Assembly: GCF_000504205.1 (NCBI RefSeq) | Contig: NZ_AZAJ01000001.1 | Coordinates: 2,764,879 to 2,828,878 of the forward strand | From: Methanolobus tindarius DSM 2278 | GTDB lineage: Archaea > Halobacteriota > Methanosarcinia > Methanosarcinales > Methanosarcinaceae | Direction of reading: 5' to 3' | Length of the DNA: 64,000 bases | In this document: positions 19,272 through 30,265 of the stretch, in pieces | Layout: the number at the start of each line of letters is the position of its first letter | Position numbering within the stretch: the stretch's first letter is position 1 | Made by a program: the position numbers and the translations under genes | The notes under the pieces: model-generated | The model's database searches: none | Told to the model about the DNA's origin: nothing | Seen by the model: only the letters and a program-made list of their open reading frames with translations

Positions 19272-20744
19272 TCACTGACACCCGCCTATCATCCGGTTGA
19301 TTTCATCGCTTCCAATGATGCCGATAATCCGGTTATTATCATCAACAACAGGGAGTGCAGAGATGAAATTCTGTTCCATTTTCTTTGCAGCACTTTCAAT
19401 ATCCTCGTTTCCTTTTGCCGTGATCACATCCCTTACCATGATTTTGTCAAGGGAATTACATTTCAGGGCAACAGCTTTTGAAATATCCCATGAAGTTATT
19501 ATTCCGGTAAGTTTGTTTTCATCATCAACAACCGGCAGATGTGTAATCCCACTTTCAAACATTACCTGTGCCGTTTCCTCAATACTAAGTCCATTCCTGA
19601 TGGTTTTTATCTCTCTTTTCATTATGTCGGAAACAAGTGTATGGGAAAGAAAGTTGCCGATAATGTAACCTAATTGCCCGGATTCCAGCAGGAAAGCATC
19701 GTGTCCGTAATTGGACTCAATTTCCCTGTAAGTCACATCAATGTCATTTGCACTCAATGCGGACACAACTTCTTTTGACTGGTAAGGCGGGTAAAGCCAG
19801 TCAGAGCTTACCGCTACAACCAGAAACTTTGCCCTTGCCTTCTTCATCCCCTCTATCAGGGAGCCATTGACTGCAAGGTCAAAGTAGTCCAAGGCTTTTG
19901 TAATGTAAAGATAGGAATTTGCATCAAATCTTTTTGTGAAAGACTGCCCCTGATAATGAAGGTAGCTCTCCACCTGGAAATCAAAACCAAGATTGTAATC
20001 CAGATCCTTTTTATCCTGAAGACGCCTTCCAAATTTATGGTGCATGGAATCATCACTAAGATAGGTTATATGTCCAATCATTCTGGCCAGTGCAAGCCCG
20101 TGAATAGGTGCATTACCGGAGTAATAATCTCCATTGTTCCAGTCCGGGTCAGAGAGTATTGCCATTCTTCCAACCTCGCTGAATGCTATTTGCTGAGGTG
20201 ATGATCTGGCTGTACTCGCAATGACAATAGCCTTACTTAAACTGTCAGGATATGTCACAGACCATTGCAGCACCTGAGTTCCTCCCATTGAACCGCCGAT
20301 AACCGCAAAGAGTTTCTTAATTCCAAGGTGGTCAATAAGCTCCTTCTGAACTTTTACCATGTCCTTTATGGTTATAAAAGGGAAAGAAGTCCCGTATTCT
20401 TTCCCTGTTTCAGGGTTTATGCAGGAAGGTCCGGTTGACCCTTTGCATCCGCCAAGTACATTGGAACAGATTACAAAATACCTGTTAGTATCAATGGTCT
20501 TTCCGGGACCAATAAGCACATCCCACCATCCGGTTTTGCTTTCACCACTATGGAGTCCTGCTGCATGCGCATCGCCTGTGAGTGCATGGCAGATAAGAAT
20601 TGCATTGCTTTTTTGCGGGTTTAGTTTTCCATAAGTTTCATAAGCTACATTGACATTCTTCAGCTTCTTACCACTATCAAGCACCAGTTCACCCGGCAGG
20701 TTGAAGATCTCAGTCTCCACTATCCCGACAGATTCTTTCTTCAT
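19272..20744 (-). CDS. metX: Homoserine O-acetyltransferase with C-terminal CBS pair
   Basis: It acetylates homoserine with acetyl-CoA, the activating step for methionine synthesis by direct sulfhydrylation. The alpha/beta-hydrolase domain (~1-370) has the nucleophile Ser152 in GGSMGGTQ and the late His in YGHDAFLLE. The last ~115 residues are two CBS motifs ('[18 protein letters not shown]', '[18 protein letters not shown]'), which in other proteins bind adenine nucleotides or S-adenosylmethionine and could give feedback control. At 490 aa it is longer than CBS-free MetX. It overlaps the metY stop by 4 nt, so translation is probably coupled. Confidence 0.92.
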   Translation of the reverse strand: MKKESVGIVETEIFNLPGELVLDSGKKLKNVNVAYETYGKLNPQKSNAILICHALTGDAHAAGLHSGESKTGWWDVLIGPGKTIDTNRYFVICSNVLGGCKGSTGPSCINPETGKEYGTSFPFITIKDMVKVQKELIDHLGIKKLFAVIGGSMGGTQVLQWSVTYPDSLSKAIVIASTARSSPQQIAFSEVGRMAILSDPDWNNGDYYSGNAPIHGLALARMIGHITYLSDDSMHHKFGRRLQDKKDLDYNLGFDFQVESYLHYQGQSFTKRFDANSYLYITKALDYFDLAVNGSLIEGMKKARAKFLVVAVSSDWLYPPYQSKEVVSALSANDIDVTYREIESNYGHDAFLLESGQLGYIIGNFLSHTLVSDIMKREIKTIRNGLSIEETAQVMFESGITHLPVVDDENKLTGIITSWDISKAVALKCNSLDKIMVRDVITAKGNEDIESAAKKMEQNFISALPVVDDNNRIIGIIGSDEINRMIGGCQ

Positions 20745-22045
20745 AGTTCCTGTGACCTCTTCAGTGCCTGGTCGATATCAGTTATCATATCTTCCACATC
20801 CTCAAGTCCGACTGACATGCGGATAAAATCCTCAGTAACTCCTGTGGACTTTCTTTCTTCAGTGGTCAACTGCTGATGTGTTGTAGATGCAGGATGAATA
20901 ACAAGTGTCTTCGCATCACCAATGTTTGCAAGATGTGAGAGCAGTTCAACGCTGTCAATGAATTTCTTTCCTGCTTCAAGCCCGCCTTTGATTCCAAACC
21001 CAAGAATTGCGCCATATTTTCCTTTCAGGTACTTTGTTGCAAGTTCATGACTTGGATGGTCTTCAAGTCCCGGATAGTTCACCCAATCAACAGCAGGGTG
21101 CTTATTCAGGAACTCTGCAATTTTGAGTGCATTACTGCTATGTCTTTCAACTCTCAGTGGAAGTGTTTCCAGTCCCTGAAGTAACAGGAATGAATTAAAA
21201 GGACTAAGTGCCGGTCCGAGATCACGCAGCAGGTGAACTCTCATCTTGGTTATGAATGCAACGTTTCCAAGTTCTGGAACATCACCGAATGCTTCCCAGT
21301 AGTTAAGTCCGTGATAACCGGGGTCCGGTTCTGTAAGTCCGGGGAACTTTCCATTATCCCAGTTGAAATTTCCGGAATCAACAATCACTCCCCCGATGGT
21401 TGTTCCATGTCCTCCGAGGAATTTGGTTGCAGAAAGTACCACAATATCAGCACCAAGGTCAATTGGTTTTACAATTCCGATTCCCACTGTATTGTCAACT
21501 ATGAGTGGTATTCCTGCTTCATGTGCTATCTTTGAAATTTCCTCGAGGTTTGGTACATCAAGTTTAGGATTTCCAATTATCTCTGTGTATATTGCCTTCG
21601 TTTTTTCAGTAATTGCATTTCTGAATTCTTCAGGTTTTGTTGAATCTACAAAGGCAACTTTTCTTGCAAGATTCTTGAAGGTGTTATTGAATAACTGATA
21701 AGTTCCACCGTAGAGGTTATTGGCTGCAACAATCTCATCTCCGGGACCGGTTACACCAAGTGTTGCAAGAGTGATGGCGGACATCCCAGAGGAAACTGCA
21801 AGTGCACCAGTGCCGCCTTCAATGGCAGCAACTCTCTTCTCAAGCACATCGGTGGTTGGGTTCATGAGCCTGGTATAAATGTTGCCGGATTCTTTCAGTC
21901 CGAAAAGATTGGCTGCATGTTCTGCGTCCCTGAATGTGTATGATGCTGTCTGGTAAATTGGTACAGCACGCGACCCGGTTGCAGGGTCAGGTTCCTGGCC
22001 AGCATGTAAAGCCAGTGTATTTGGTCCATAGTTTCTTTTGTTCAT
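20741..22045 (-). CDS. metY: O-acetylhomoserine sulfhydrylase
   Basis: A PLP enzyme that makes homocysteine from O-acetylhomoserine and sulfide. This 434-aa protein has the PLP lysine Lys208 in [10 protein letters not shown], the tyrosine/arginine block [21 protein letters not shown]-like near 57-75, and the Cys/Met-metabolism family motif [19 protein letters not shown]. It is first in the metY-metX operon. The promoter (TATA near 22103-22113) has an upstream palindrome. Confidence 0.95.
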   Translation of the reverse strand: MNKRNYGPNTLALHAGQEPDPATGSRAVPIYQTASYTFRDAEHAANLFGLKESGNIYTRLMNPTTDVLEKRVAAIEGGTGALAVSSGMSAITLATLGVTGPGDEIVAANNLYGGTYQLFNNTFKNLARKVAFVDSTKPEEFRNAITEKTKAIYTEIIGNPKLDVPNLEEISKIAHEAGIPLIVDNTVGIGIVKPIDLGADIVVLSATKFLGGHGTTIGGVIVDSGNFNWDNGKFPGLTEPDPGYHGLNYWEAFGDVPELGNVAFITKMRVHLLRDLGPALSPFNSFLLLQGLETLPLRVERHSSNALKIAEFLNKHPAVDWVNYPGLEDHPSHELATKYLKGKYGAILGFGIKGGLEAGKKFIDSVELLSHLANIGDAKTLVIHPASTTHQQLTTEERKSTGVTEDFIRMSVGLEDVEDMITDIDQALKRSQEL

Positions 22046-22102
22046 TTTATTTCCTCTGGATTTTATATGCTTTATTTTGCACTATTTTATGATAGATGCA
22101 TT

Positions 22103-22137
22103 GTTATATATAATTTTGCATAATTCACTTTGTGAAT
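22103..22137 (-). promoter_or_regulatory. metYX promoter with upstream palindrome
   Basis: On the minus strand TTATATATAAC is a TATA box with a predicted start near 22083. Immediately upstream of it, 22123-22137 reads ATTCAC-TTT-GTGAAT, a perfect inverted repeat. TTTTGCA occurs twice around the box (at ~22072-22078 and ~22114-22120). An activator or repressor of methionine synthesis could bind here. The rest of the spacer, 22138-22346, is AT-rich without recognisable features. Confidence 0.5.
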
Positions 22138-22346
22138 ATAACTCATAGTTATTATTTAGTGTTATGTTACACGATTGAACATTTATATTTATGTGCTCTT
22201 AAATTTATATTTTATTGGCAGCAGATTAAATTCAGAAGTTTTCAGGATGGGAATCAACTGAAAATCATCAAAAAAAGAAGATGAAGAGTATATAAGCTCT
22301 GAATTACCTGTCAGGCCAGATATGCAAAAGAAAACTAAAAAATAAT

Positions 22347-22931
22347 TTATCCCAGCAATTGTGCCAGGAAATTTTCATCATCGCTTTCAGGATACTTAAG
22401 CACCTTTGCATCAAGGTTAAGATTTCTGATAAGCTTACTGACAGCATCGGAATGTTCATCAGTATCCAACCACACTTTACCAATGCAAACAATTTCTGCA
22501 CCTGCTGTTTGTTTTCTGACATATTCCGTAAGCTGGTCGTCTGCTGTTTCAAATTCAGGTGAATCAACAAGTACAACAGAGGGTAGAAGTTGCACGTCGA
22601 CAAGTTCCATTCTTTCAAGATCTGCTTTCAGTTTGTGAGGAAGCACAGTTTCCTCTGCTTCAATGAAAACGGAATCAGGATTAAACTCTTCCTGTATTGT
22701 CAGGAGATTACTTCGAATATCTGTGTCAAGGGAGCATGGAATGCACACACTGTTTACTTCCCTTGTCTTAATTCCAAGTTCTGTGAGTGTCTTCTCATCA
22801 TAATCCACTTCACCTGTTTCCTGAACTATGACTCCGATTTTCTCCCCCTTCAAGTTAAGATATTTTGCAAGCTTCAGAATGAGGGTGGTTTTACCACTGC
22901 CTGTAGCTCCGCCTATAATACTGACTTTCAT
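22347..22931 (-). CDS. G3E-like P-loop nucleotide-binding protein
   Basis: A 194-aa protein with Walker A 'GGATGSGKTTLILK' at ~7-20, a block 'VIVQETGEVDYDEKTL', then 'CIPCSLDTDI' at ~63-72 and 'SVFIEAEETVLPH'. This order resembles the CobW/HypB/UreG (G3E) family, where the Cys motif and the following acidic block handle a metal. The usual NKxD guanine motif is not obvious, so nucleotide specificity is open. A role in inserting a metal or activating a metalloenzyme is inference. It lies just downstream of the sensor kinase on the same strand. Confidence 0.6.
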   Translation of the reverse strand: MKVSIIGGATGSGKTTLILKLAKYLNLKGEKIGVIVQETGEVDYDEKTLTELGIKTREVNSVCIPCSLDTDIRSNLLTIQEEFNPDSVFIEAEETVLPHKLKADLERMELVDVQLLPSVVLVDSPEFETADDQLTEYVRKQTAGAEIVCIGKVWLDTDEHSDAVSKLIRNLNLDAKVLKYPESDDENFLAQLLG

Positions 22932-22975
22932 AAGATAAACTCCACAAATATATTGAAAAGAAACATCCTTGAAGC

Positions 22976-25693
22976 TTACGGTTTAGGTGATTGGGACTGT
23001 TGCTGGTACTTTGGCCTGCAAATCCCTCTTTTCATAGGGGTTTTATATTCAGATTTCTCTTTCCTGACAGGATATACGGGAATCTTAAAAATGAACTTGC
23101 TACCCTTGCCGGCTTCACTTTCAACACGGATGCATCCGTTATGCATTTTCAGGTACTCTCTTACAAGTACAAGCCCAAGTCCGGCTCCTCCATATCTTCT
23201 TGTGGTGGAACCATCCACCTGCACAAATGCATCAAATATTCTTTCTCTGTCTTCTTCTGCAATCCCAATTCCAGTGTCCTGAACTGAAACTTCTATCTCT
23301 TCATCTTTCCTGTTCATAACAACAACAATATTCCCGCTTTGGGGTGTGAATTTGAGTGCATTTTCTATTAGGTTGTAGAGTATTTCCCTGAACTTGTCAA
23401 CATCGGCAGTTATAGTGCCAATATTTCTATCGGTACTCATGCTTGCTCTTATGTTCTTTTTCTTAGCAAGCATCTCTGTGGATTCCATAACATTTTCAGC
23501 AACCAAAACCGGATCGAAGTTTGAAAAATTAAGAGTTATACCATCAGATTCTATTTTTGAAAGGTCCAGTACGTGGTTGATAAGGCTCAAAAGCCTGTGA
23601 CCTTCGTTGTTCATAAGACGAAGGTATTTTTCCTGTTCAGCGCTGACCTGTCCAAGGCTTCCAGTCAGAAGTACATCTGAAAATCCAATGATTGAGTTAA
23701 GCGGTGTCCTGAGTTCATGGTTCATGTTTGCCAGCAGTTCATTTTTGCAGCGGTTAGCTTCCTCGGCTGCTATTCTTGCAAGCAACATTTGCTCTTCAGT
23801 CTTCTTCCTTTCTGTAATATCAACAAGGGTTCCGATTGCCCAATGCTTTTTACTTTTCAGATTAAAGGTATTTCCCTTTACCAGCACCCAGATCCAATCA
23901 CTGGATTTACCTGTCATTCGTATCTCAAAACTAAAGGGCTTTCTTTTATTTACACAATTAATGATTTCGGGAATTACCTGCTTCCTGTCATCAGGATGCA
24001 TCATGTTACTCCATACGTCTATTGACATGGGAAACTCATTGTCTTCATAACCTAGCATAGTGTATGCTTTTGGATTGAAATAGAAATCATTCTGGTCAAG
24101 ATCCCAAACCCAGAATCCATGTTCAGAAACCCTTAGTGCAAGTTCCAGTCTTTCTTCACTTTCTTTCAGGGCGTTTTCGGCTTCCACTCTCTTAGTAACG
24201 TCTCTTGTGGTTCCCTGTAAACAAACAGGTGCTCCGTTTTCATCGAAAATTAGTTTACCGATTATTTCTACGGGTACTGAATGACCTTCTTTATTAAGCA
24301 CGTCAACCTGAAAACGAATGCCCTCAGAAATTGGGGCTTTTTGCATACCGATACCGATATATTCTTTCATTTTATTGAAATTCTCTTCATCACAATGATC
24401 TTTTAAATTTGATCCGATCCACTCTTCCGGAAGATATCCGAGTATATTGTAAACGGCATGGTTTCCATATGTAAAATTCAGGTTCATATCCATGGACCAG
24501 ATACAATCAAGTGTGTTCTCGGCAAGCAGCCGGTACATCTGTTCACTGGTTTCAAGTGCATCTTCAGCTTTCTTTTTCTCAGTATAATCTACAAGTGAAC
24601 CCATGTAAGAAACTATCTTTCCATCGCTGTCCCTGATCCTCGATGCAGATAACCATACAGGAAACTCAGAGCCGTCTTTTCTAACTGCCTTGAACTCGGA
24701 TTTAAAAGCATGTTCTTTTAGTTCATTCAGTATTCGTTCACCATCTTCATCTGACGCCAGAAAATCTGTTATCTTCTTACCGATAACTTCTTCTTTGTCT
24801 GCATAGCCCCACATACTGCACGCTGCACTATTTGCATATGTAAGGTTTCCATTCAGGTCAACTAGCACAATTCCATCAATGTCGGATTCAATTGCCTGGT
24901 CTTTTATCCTGAGCTCATTTTCAGCTTCCACTTCTTTGGTGATGTCATATGTGTAACCCACCATTCCAATAGGATTCCCTGCGCCGTCTTTTACCACCCA
25001 TAGTGAGAGAGACCCAATGAAAAGTTCTCCTCCTTTTCGCAATAACCTGACTTGTACCTGGTTGTATCCTTTTGCAAGCAAAGGTTCTATAACATAATTT
25101 TGCAGTACATCAAAGTCATTTTTATGATAGAGAATAGATACATTCCTGCCCAGAGCTTCTTCGGATGTATAACCAAATATTCTTTCGGCTCCTTTGTTCC
25201 AGCTTGTTATTATCCCTTCCAGATTCGTAGAAATAACAGAAAACGGGGATTGCTGCACTATTTCTGACATGGATTTAAGGGCATTCAGGGCTATTTTCTT
25301 TTCAACCAGTGCTTTTTTAACATCAATAGCTTCCCTGATGGCAAATGGTAACCTGCTGATGCGTTCCTTGAGAATATAATCCGTAGCACCGGCTTTCATG
25401 GCTTCAACAGCTATTTCCTCGTTCATGGAACCTGTAAGGATGATAAAAGGTATGTTGATGTTGTATGTAAGTGCCAGTTCAAGTGCCCGCATACCATCAA
25501 ATTCAGGCAGCATGTAGTCTGATATGATTATGTCAGGTTTGAATTCATACAGGCCTTTTAAAAATTCATCTTCCTTTTCCGCCAGAAAAGATTCAAACTC
25601 AAGGCCACTGCTTTTTATTTTCCTTTTGGCAAGTTCCAGGTCTTCGGGTACGTCTTCTACAAACAGAATTTTTAGATCCTGACTATCAGTCAT
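22976..25693 (-). CDS. Hybrid receiver-PAS sensor histidine kinase
   Basis: A soluble 905-aa signalling protein. Domain order: receiver at ~7-122 (phosphorylatable Asp in DIIISDYMLPEFDG, Lys in LKERIS), PAS at ~140-260, PAS ~265-385, PAS ~388-510, PAS/PAC ~515-640, HisKA at ~655-715 (His in NMNHELRTPLNSIIGF), HATPase ~760-875 (NLIENALKF, DTGIGI, GGAGLGL). No membrane segment is visible, so it senses internal ligands or redox state through PAS domains. The N-terminal receiver means that another kinase may feed into it. The gene is monocistronic or leads into the P-loop gene 44 nt downstream. Confidence 0.9.
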   Translation of the reverse strand: MTDSQDLKILFVEDVPEDLELAKRKIKSSGLEFESFLAEKEDEFLKGLYEFKPDIIISDYMLPEFDGMRALELALTYNINIPFIILTGSMNEEIAVEAMKAGATDYILKERISRLPFAIREAIDVKKALVEKKIALNALKSMSEIVQQSPFSVISTNLEGIITSWNKGAERIFGYTSEEALGRNVSILYHKNDFDVLQNYVIEPLLAKGYNQVQVRLLRKGGELFIGSLSLWVVKDGAGNPIGMVGYTYDITKEVEAENELRIKDQAIESDIDGIVLVDLNGNLTYANSAACSMWGYADKEEVIGKKITDFLASDEDGERILNELKEHAFKSEFKAVRKDGSEFPVWLSASRIRDSDGKIVSYMGSLVDYTEKKKAEDALETSEQMYRLLAENTLDCIWSMDMNLNFTYGNHAVYNILGYLPEEWIGSNLKDHCDEENFNKMKEYIGIGMQKAPISEGIRFQVDVLNKEGHSVPVEIIGKLIFDENGAPVCLQGTTRDVTKRVEAENALKESEERLELALRVSEHGFWVWDLDQNDFYFNPKAYTMLGYEDNEFPMSIDVWSNMMHPDDRKQVIPEIINCVNKRKPFSFEIRMTGKSSDWIWVLVKGNTFNLKSKKHWAIGTLVDITERKKTEEQMLLARIAAEEANRCKNELLANMNHELRTPLNSIIGFSDVLLTGSLGQVSAEQEKYLRLMNNEGHRLLSLINHVLDLSKIESDGITLNFSNFDPVLVAENVMESTEMLAKKKNIRASMSTDRNIGTITADVDKFREILYNLIENALKFTPQSGNIVVVMNRKDEEIEVSVQDTGIGIAEEDRERIFDAFVQVDGSTTRRYGGAGLGLVLVREYLKMHNGCIRVESEAGKGSKFIFKIPVYPVRKEKSEYKTPMKRGICRPKYQQQSQSPKP

Positions 25694-25865
25694 CTGATCC
25701 CCTTGTCAATAAGTACATCATGACAATCATGTTCATTTTTCATTCGTGTACGCATCATGGCAATTGTTACACATGTATATGCGAAGTACATATTAATAAA
25801 GTTACAGGTTTGATAATAAAAAATAATAACCAATCTAAAAAGAAAAAAAGAATGTTAACAGGAAT

Positions 25866-28385
25866 TCAGTCTTCATGCCTGATTTCTTTTTCCTGTTGTT
25901 TCATTTCCTTTATTTCTTTCATCCTTCTAATGATTACTTCACCAAGGAATAATATGAGGGCTGCAATCAGGAAATAGTATTTCTGGCTTACACTTTCCTT
26001 TACCAGTTTTTCAGAATTTTCCTGCGCTTTCTCAAATATACCTGATCTTGCCTCGGTTACCGAACCATATATGGTCCCACCATTTGCTATTATAAGACTT
26101 GGCATATCTTCATTTACTCCCATATTCCTGTATTCAAGGGCGTAGTTCACTGCCACCGGATAGCCTGAAAGATAGTGCATTCCTATTGAATCCGGTTCGA
26201 TAACAGCTTCATAGACATTAGTTCCGGTAAGTGACAGGTCAAGTGTTTCATCATCAAGCTTCAATGTTGGAATGCCTTCATCATACATTGTAAGTTCAAT
26301 TGTGGTAGGAGTACCATACCATGTGTCATCTGCTTCAACAACAGCTCCACTTTCCTCAATTGGATTTCCAATTACCCAGTTAACAGTTGACGAAATAAGT
26401 TTGGAGTTGTTGCCAGAGTAAAGCTCAGTTGCCCACATATTGTCACCGCCAAGTCCATCATCAGTGGTTATTGAGGCTACTCTCCCAAGTCCGTATCTCC
26501 ATGTGGTAAGTATTGGTTTACCTGTACTTGTTATGATAAGCCTGTCAGCTCCGGCTTTTGGTGTAACGTCATTGTAACCAGTGACACTGCCTTCAATCTC
26601 AATGTTCTTTGTGATGAAATGCTTGGAGTTAAGTTCTATCAGGGGGAAATCACCCGAATCAGTTTCTTCCTCAAAGTCCGGTTCATCCTCATCAGCAGTT
26701 CCAAAATCAATGTCTACAGTATAGGTATCTTCAACAAAATAATATCCATCAGTTTGGCCAATTGAATAGATAAATGATTCTGCATAATAATCACCGTTAC
26801 TATCTTTCTGGTTGTTTGTATCTATTGAATAATCATGTATAAATATGAAATCTATACCATTATCATGCATTCTGGATGCTATTTCGACGCTGTCACTATA
26901 AACTTCAGAATTGACTCCAATTCCTCCGTCCGAGATAATAATAACCAGGGATTGTCCACCTTTTTGGTTTAGTTCCTCTTCTGCATATGACAATGCTTTT
27001 TCTATATGTGAATCTTCTGTATATGGTGGTTCTAAATGTGAAACTATGTCCATTAGGTCTTCTCTGTCATTTTCATTAGATAGTACAATAAATCCATCTG
27101 ATACTTCTTGTGCACTATCAGTAAATGTAATAACGGATAGGTCTGAATCACGAAGATCTTCATTATCAATAATACTGTTTGCCATGGACAATATTTCATC
27201 AATCTCACTGGTTTCTAAGTATGATTTTGATTTGTTAAACGCCACATCTTGTGCTGCAAGACTACTTGATAGATCGAGAACAAGCACAATACTTCTTCCG
27301 CCAGTCCAGTCAGTTGGCTCAGAGCGAATAGGAAGTATTTCTTCAAAGGATGAATTGAGATAGTCGCCGAAGTTATAGGAACTGTCACCGCCAACAACAA
27401 CAATTCCTTTTCCATCGTTGAGGAAACTTTTCAGTTCTTCTACTTCGCTCTCACTGAAAGTGTTTGCATGAGTATTATCGACAACTATTGCCTTGCGACT
27501 GTCAATGTTTGCAAGTTCTCCGGTTCTTGAAACATCGTAGAGATTAAGCAATATATCTGCAAGCGGGGAATTAACATCAAGTCCAATTGTCCTTATCTTT
27601 GGTTTTGGGATCGCATAGATCGCTTTGTAGAATTCATTATTTATTGGGTCATAATCAAAGCTTGAGGGTATAATTTCAGTTCTCAGGGTGTGTGCTCCCA
27701 GAGTTCTGAATGTGACCTGTGTAATTGGTATTGTTTTTGTACGTTCTGTCTGGGTAATGGTACGACTGCTTATTAGTGTGTCATCGCTGTATAGTTCATA
27801 AGTGTACCTGATTTCCTGTTCCAGTGCCTGTGTGACAATGATGTTGAACTGGTTCTCGTTGTTACGTACAACGGTCTTGTCACCTTCAATTTCAACACTG
27901 ATGTCGTTGTACTCCACTTCCGGCTGTACATAGTATACAGTGGTTCCCATTTCCTGTGCAAATTGCAGTGCTGTTTCCACATCTTCTCCCGTATTGCTGT
28001 TACCGTCAGAAACCAGCACAATCTGGTTATCTCCTGTGGAATATTGCACAATGGCATCACCAAGTGCAGTGCTGTCTCCGGTAAGACGTACAAGTGATGT
28101 CGGTGTTTTTGCAGTAAGAGCTTCATAAAGTTCAGTTGCTGATTCGTTTGAGAATATCTCCATACTATCTGTTTCATCGGAGATTATCACAATATTCGGA
28201 TTGTCGTCTGAAGTGACACTTGCGACTAATATGAAAGGTGATGCCAGGGCAGTAATAAGCAAAATGGCAACAATGATACGTGATATAATAAGTCCTTTTT
28301 TAGTTCCCTTTTTCAGAAGATAAAGTCCTGCAATAAGAACTGGCAATATAAGCCAGAATATTCCCGGATTTTCAAAACTTACCAT
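25866..28385 (-). CDS. VWA and GATase-like membrane protein
   Basis: A 839-aa envelope protein. Two N-terminal membrane helices (6-24, 33-56) precede a first VWA-like domain with an atypical MIDAS (SDETDSME), a beta-sandwich region, a class-I-GATase-like fold ('IVVVGGDSSYNFGDY', without a catalytic Cys), a second VWA with a proper MIDAS (DLSSS) at ~367, and a C-terminal helix at ~800-818 with a charged tail. Paired VWA/GATase proteins of this type act with MoxR ATPases and DUF58 proteins. It overlaps the upstream gene by 1 nt (ATG/stop junction). A T-rich run after the stop can end the operon. Confidence 0.75.
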   Translation of the reverse strand: MVSFENPGIFWLILPVLIAGLYLLKKGTKKGLIISRIIVAILLITALASPFILVASVTSDDNPNIVIISDETDSMEIFSNESATELYEALTAKTPTSLVRLTGDSTALGDAIVQYSTGDNQIVLVSDGNSNTGEDVETALQFAQEMGTTVYYVQPEVEYNDISVEIEGDKTVVRNNENQFNIIVTQALEQEIRYTYELYSDDTLISSRTITQTERTKTIPITQVTFRTLGAHTLRTEIIPSSFDYDPINNEFYKAIYAIPKPKIRTIGLDVNSPLADILLNLYDVSRTGELANIDSRKAIVVDNTHANTFSESEVEELKSFLNDGKGIVVVGGDSSYNFGDYLNSSFEEILPIRSEPTDWTGGRSIVLVLDLSSSLAAQDVAFNKSKSYLETSEIDEILSMANSIIDNEDLRDSDLSVITFTDSAQEVSDGFIVLSNENDREDLMDIVSHLEPPYTEDSHIEKALSYAEEELNQKGGQSLVIIISDGGIGVNSEVYSDSVEIASRMHDNGIDFIFIHDYSIDTNNQKDSNGDYYAESFIYSIGQTDGYYFVEDTYTVDIDFGTADEDEPDFEEETDSGDFPLIELNSKHFITKNIEIEGSVTGYNDVTPKAGADRLIITSTGKPILTTWRYGLGRVASITTDDGLGGDNMWATELYSGNNSKLISSTVNWVIGNPIEESGAVVEADDTWYGTPTTIELTMYDEGIPTLKLDDETLDLSLTGTNVYEAVIEPDSIGMHYLSGYPVAVNYALEYRNMGVNEDMPSLIIANGGTIYGSVTEARSGIFEKAQENSEKLVKESVSQKYYFLIAALILFLGEVIIRRMKEIKEMKQQEKEIRHED

Positions 28386-30265
28386 CAGAGCTCACCTCTC
28401 TTTCTTATTACAAGAAGCTCCAGTATAACTAATGCAAAAACAATGATTATCATATAAGTATCAAGGTAATTCTTTGCTGTATACGAGCTTTCACGTACAA
28501 TTCCAGGTTCATCGTCAGCCTGTGAGCGTTCAATAACATCATCGCCTTCAAGCGTTGTGTCAGATTCCTTATCAGTGTATAAGTTTACAGCAATCTCTTT
28601 TCCGGCTACCTGGTAAACACCCACTTCGTCATAAAGTACACGGCTTACAGTATCCGTAGTGCTTGGAGTTTGAATTTCCTGTTCCTTTGCCAGCGCTGAA
28701 ACAGTTCCTGTCTTGAGATTATAGTCCTGTACACTTCCGGTTCCTCCAAGCCATCCGGCAAGCTTTGACCAGAATACAGGATATTCAGGCAGGTTGTGGA
28801 AGTTATTCCATGCATCTTCACCTGCAATGTCATTTATTCCAAGATAAACTGAAGTCCCGTCACCAACAGGTCCGTATACCAGCATGGGTACGTCATCTTC
28901 AGTGGCAACAAGGGTTGTTGATTCAATCCTTTCCGTAACATTAAGGTATTTGTACATTGCCACTTCGTCATACTTTATGTTCTCACTGAGTCTTGTATCC
29001 TGGACAACTTCAAGTGTCACTCCGCCATCTGTATCTTCTACGGATTCAGGCATTACAGGAAGAAGCTCCACAAGTTCTGTTTTTGCATTTTCAGATGACA
29101 ATGCTTCACTTGCAATGAATACGACTTTTCCTCCTGCGTTGAGATAAGTGCTTAGAAGTGATATCTCATTGCTTGCAAGTGCTCTTTCTTTATTCGCAAT
29201 CACAATGATGCTGTAATCTGAAAGGTCACCAGGCACGCCTTCAAGTTCTTTAACAGTAATTGTTGGTATAAGTGAAAGTGCTATTTTTGAGGGCAGGTCA
29301 TCTACATCTGTCACAAAGAGCAGTTGCCTGTCTGAAATTTTAGGAATTGAAATATAAGCAGTATTGTCTGCCGCCAGGCTGTCATCATCAAGAATTCTTA
29401 CTTCCGTTATGCCGGTTCCAAGGTTTGTAAGGCGAAGCTGCTTTGTTGACCTTGCAGGTATTGCAAGAGAGGTTGAACTTGTCTTTCCACTGTCAAGATT
29501 CTCAATCTCAACATCAATAGTCTGCCTGCTGTTCTGGTAGTTCTTGATAACTCCGTTATAATTGTACTTACCATCTTCAACTTCAATTGTTCCCTGGATA
29601 ATTCCAATGTTGTCGGCTTCCCTGCCGACAAGGAGGAACTGCACATTAAGTCCGTAGGACTCAGCAAGTTTCATGGAATTTACCGGGTCATCACCGTTCC
29701 AGCTTGCAAAATCAGAAACAACAACAATGTTTCCTCCCTGGTCTGAAAGTATTCTCATGGCTGCTGAAATGGCACTTGACATGTAAGCAACAGTTGCCTG
29801 TGCCTGCATTGATTCAAGTGCATCATAGGTTGCCTGGGCATTAGCTTCTTCAATAATTGTTACCGGTGTGCTTTCTGCAAGAATGACTGTGTTTGTTTTA
29901 CTGACATAATCCTCTGCTTTTGATATCGCATCACTGAACCTGTTGTCTGTCTGCATACTTGCAGAACCGTCAATGATAAGCACCGTATGATCTCCGCTAA
30001 GTGCTTCCTGACTTTCAAAGTAAGGCGAAGCAGCTGCAAGTGCAAGGAGTATTAGCACAAATAGCTGGATAAAGAATAGCGGGTCCTTTACAAGTTTGGA
30101 AATGGACGTGTAGAATCGTTTTTTCTCTTCCTTTATATCCATGAGGAACATCAGGGAAGGAATCTGTACCTGAAGTGGTTTCGGCCTTAGAAGGTACAAT
30201 ATTATAAGTGGAATAACACTCGCAAGAGCAGCCAGTGCCACTGGATTATCGAAAGGCATTACCAT
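28385..30265 (-). CDS. BatA/VWA-type membrane protein
   Basis: A 626-aa protein with the BatA-like N-terminus 'FDNPVALAALASVIPLIILYLLRPKP', a second helix at ~60-82 and a VWA domain with MIDAS DGSAS at ~97-101. Beta-rich and GATase-like segments follow ('AGGKVVFIASEALSSE'), and a C-terminal helix precedes a basic tail. It overlaps the DUF58 gene by 7 nt and the next VWA gene by 1 nt, a tightly coupled operon. In related clusters such proteins sit in the membrane as targets or partners of MoxR; the specific process is not known for archaea. Confidence 0.8.
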   Translation of the reverse strand: MVMPFDNPVALAALASVIPLIILYLLRPKPLQVQIPSLMFLMDIKEEKKRFYTSISKLVKDPLFFIQLFVLILLALAAASPYFESQEALSGDHTVLIIDGSASMQTDNRFSDAISKAEDYVSKTNTVILAESTPVTIIEEANAQATYDALESMQAQATVAYMSSAISAAMRILSDQGGNIVVVSDFASWNGDDPVNSMKLAESYGLNVQFLLVGREADNIGIIQGTIEVEDGKYNYNGVIKNYQNSRQTIDVEIENLDSGKTSSTSLAIPARSTKQLRLTNLGTGITEVRILDDDSLAADNTAYISIPKISDRQLLFVTDVDDLPSKIALSLIPTITVKELEGVPGDLSDYSIIVIANKERALASNEISLLSTYLNAGGKVVFIASEALSSENAKTELVELLPVMPESVEDTDGGVTLEVVQDTRLSENIKYDEVAMYKYLNVTERIESTTLVATEDDVPMLVYGPVGDGTSVYLGINDIAGEDAWNNFHNLPEYPVFWSKLAGWLGGTGSVQDYNLKTGTVSALAKEQEIQTPSTTDTVSRVLYDEVGVYQVAGKEIAVNLYTDKESDTTLEGDDVIERSQADDEPGIVRESSYTAKNYLDTYMIIIVFALVILELLVIRKRGEL

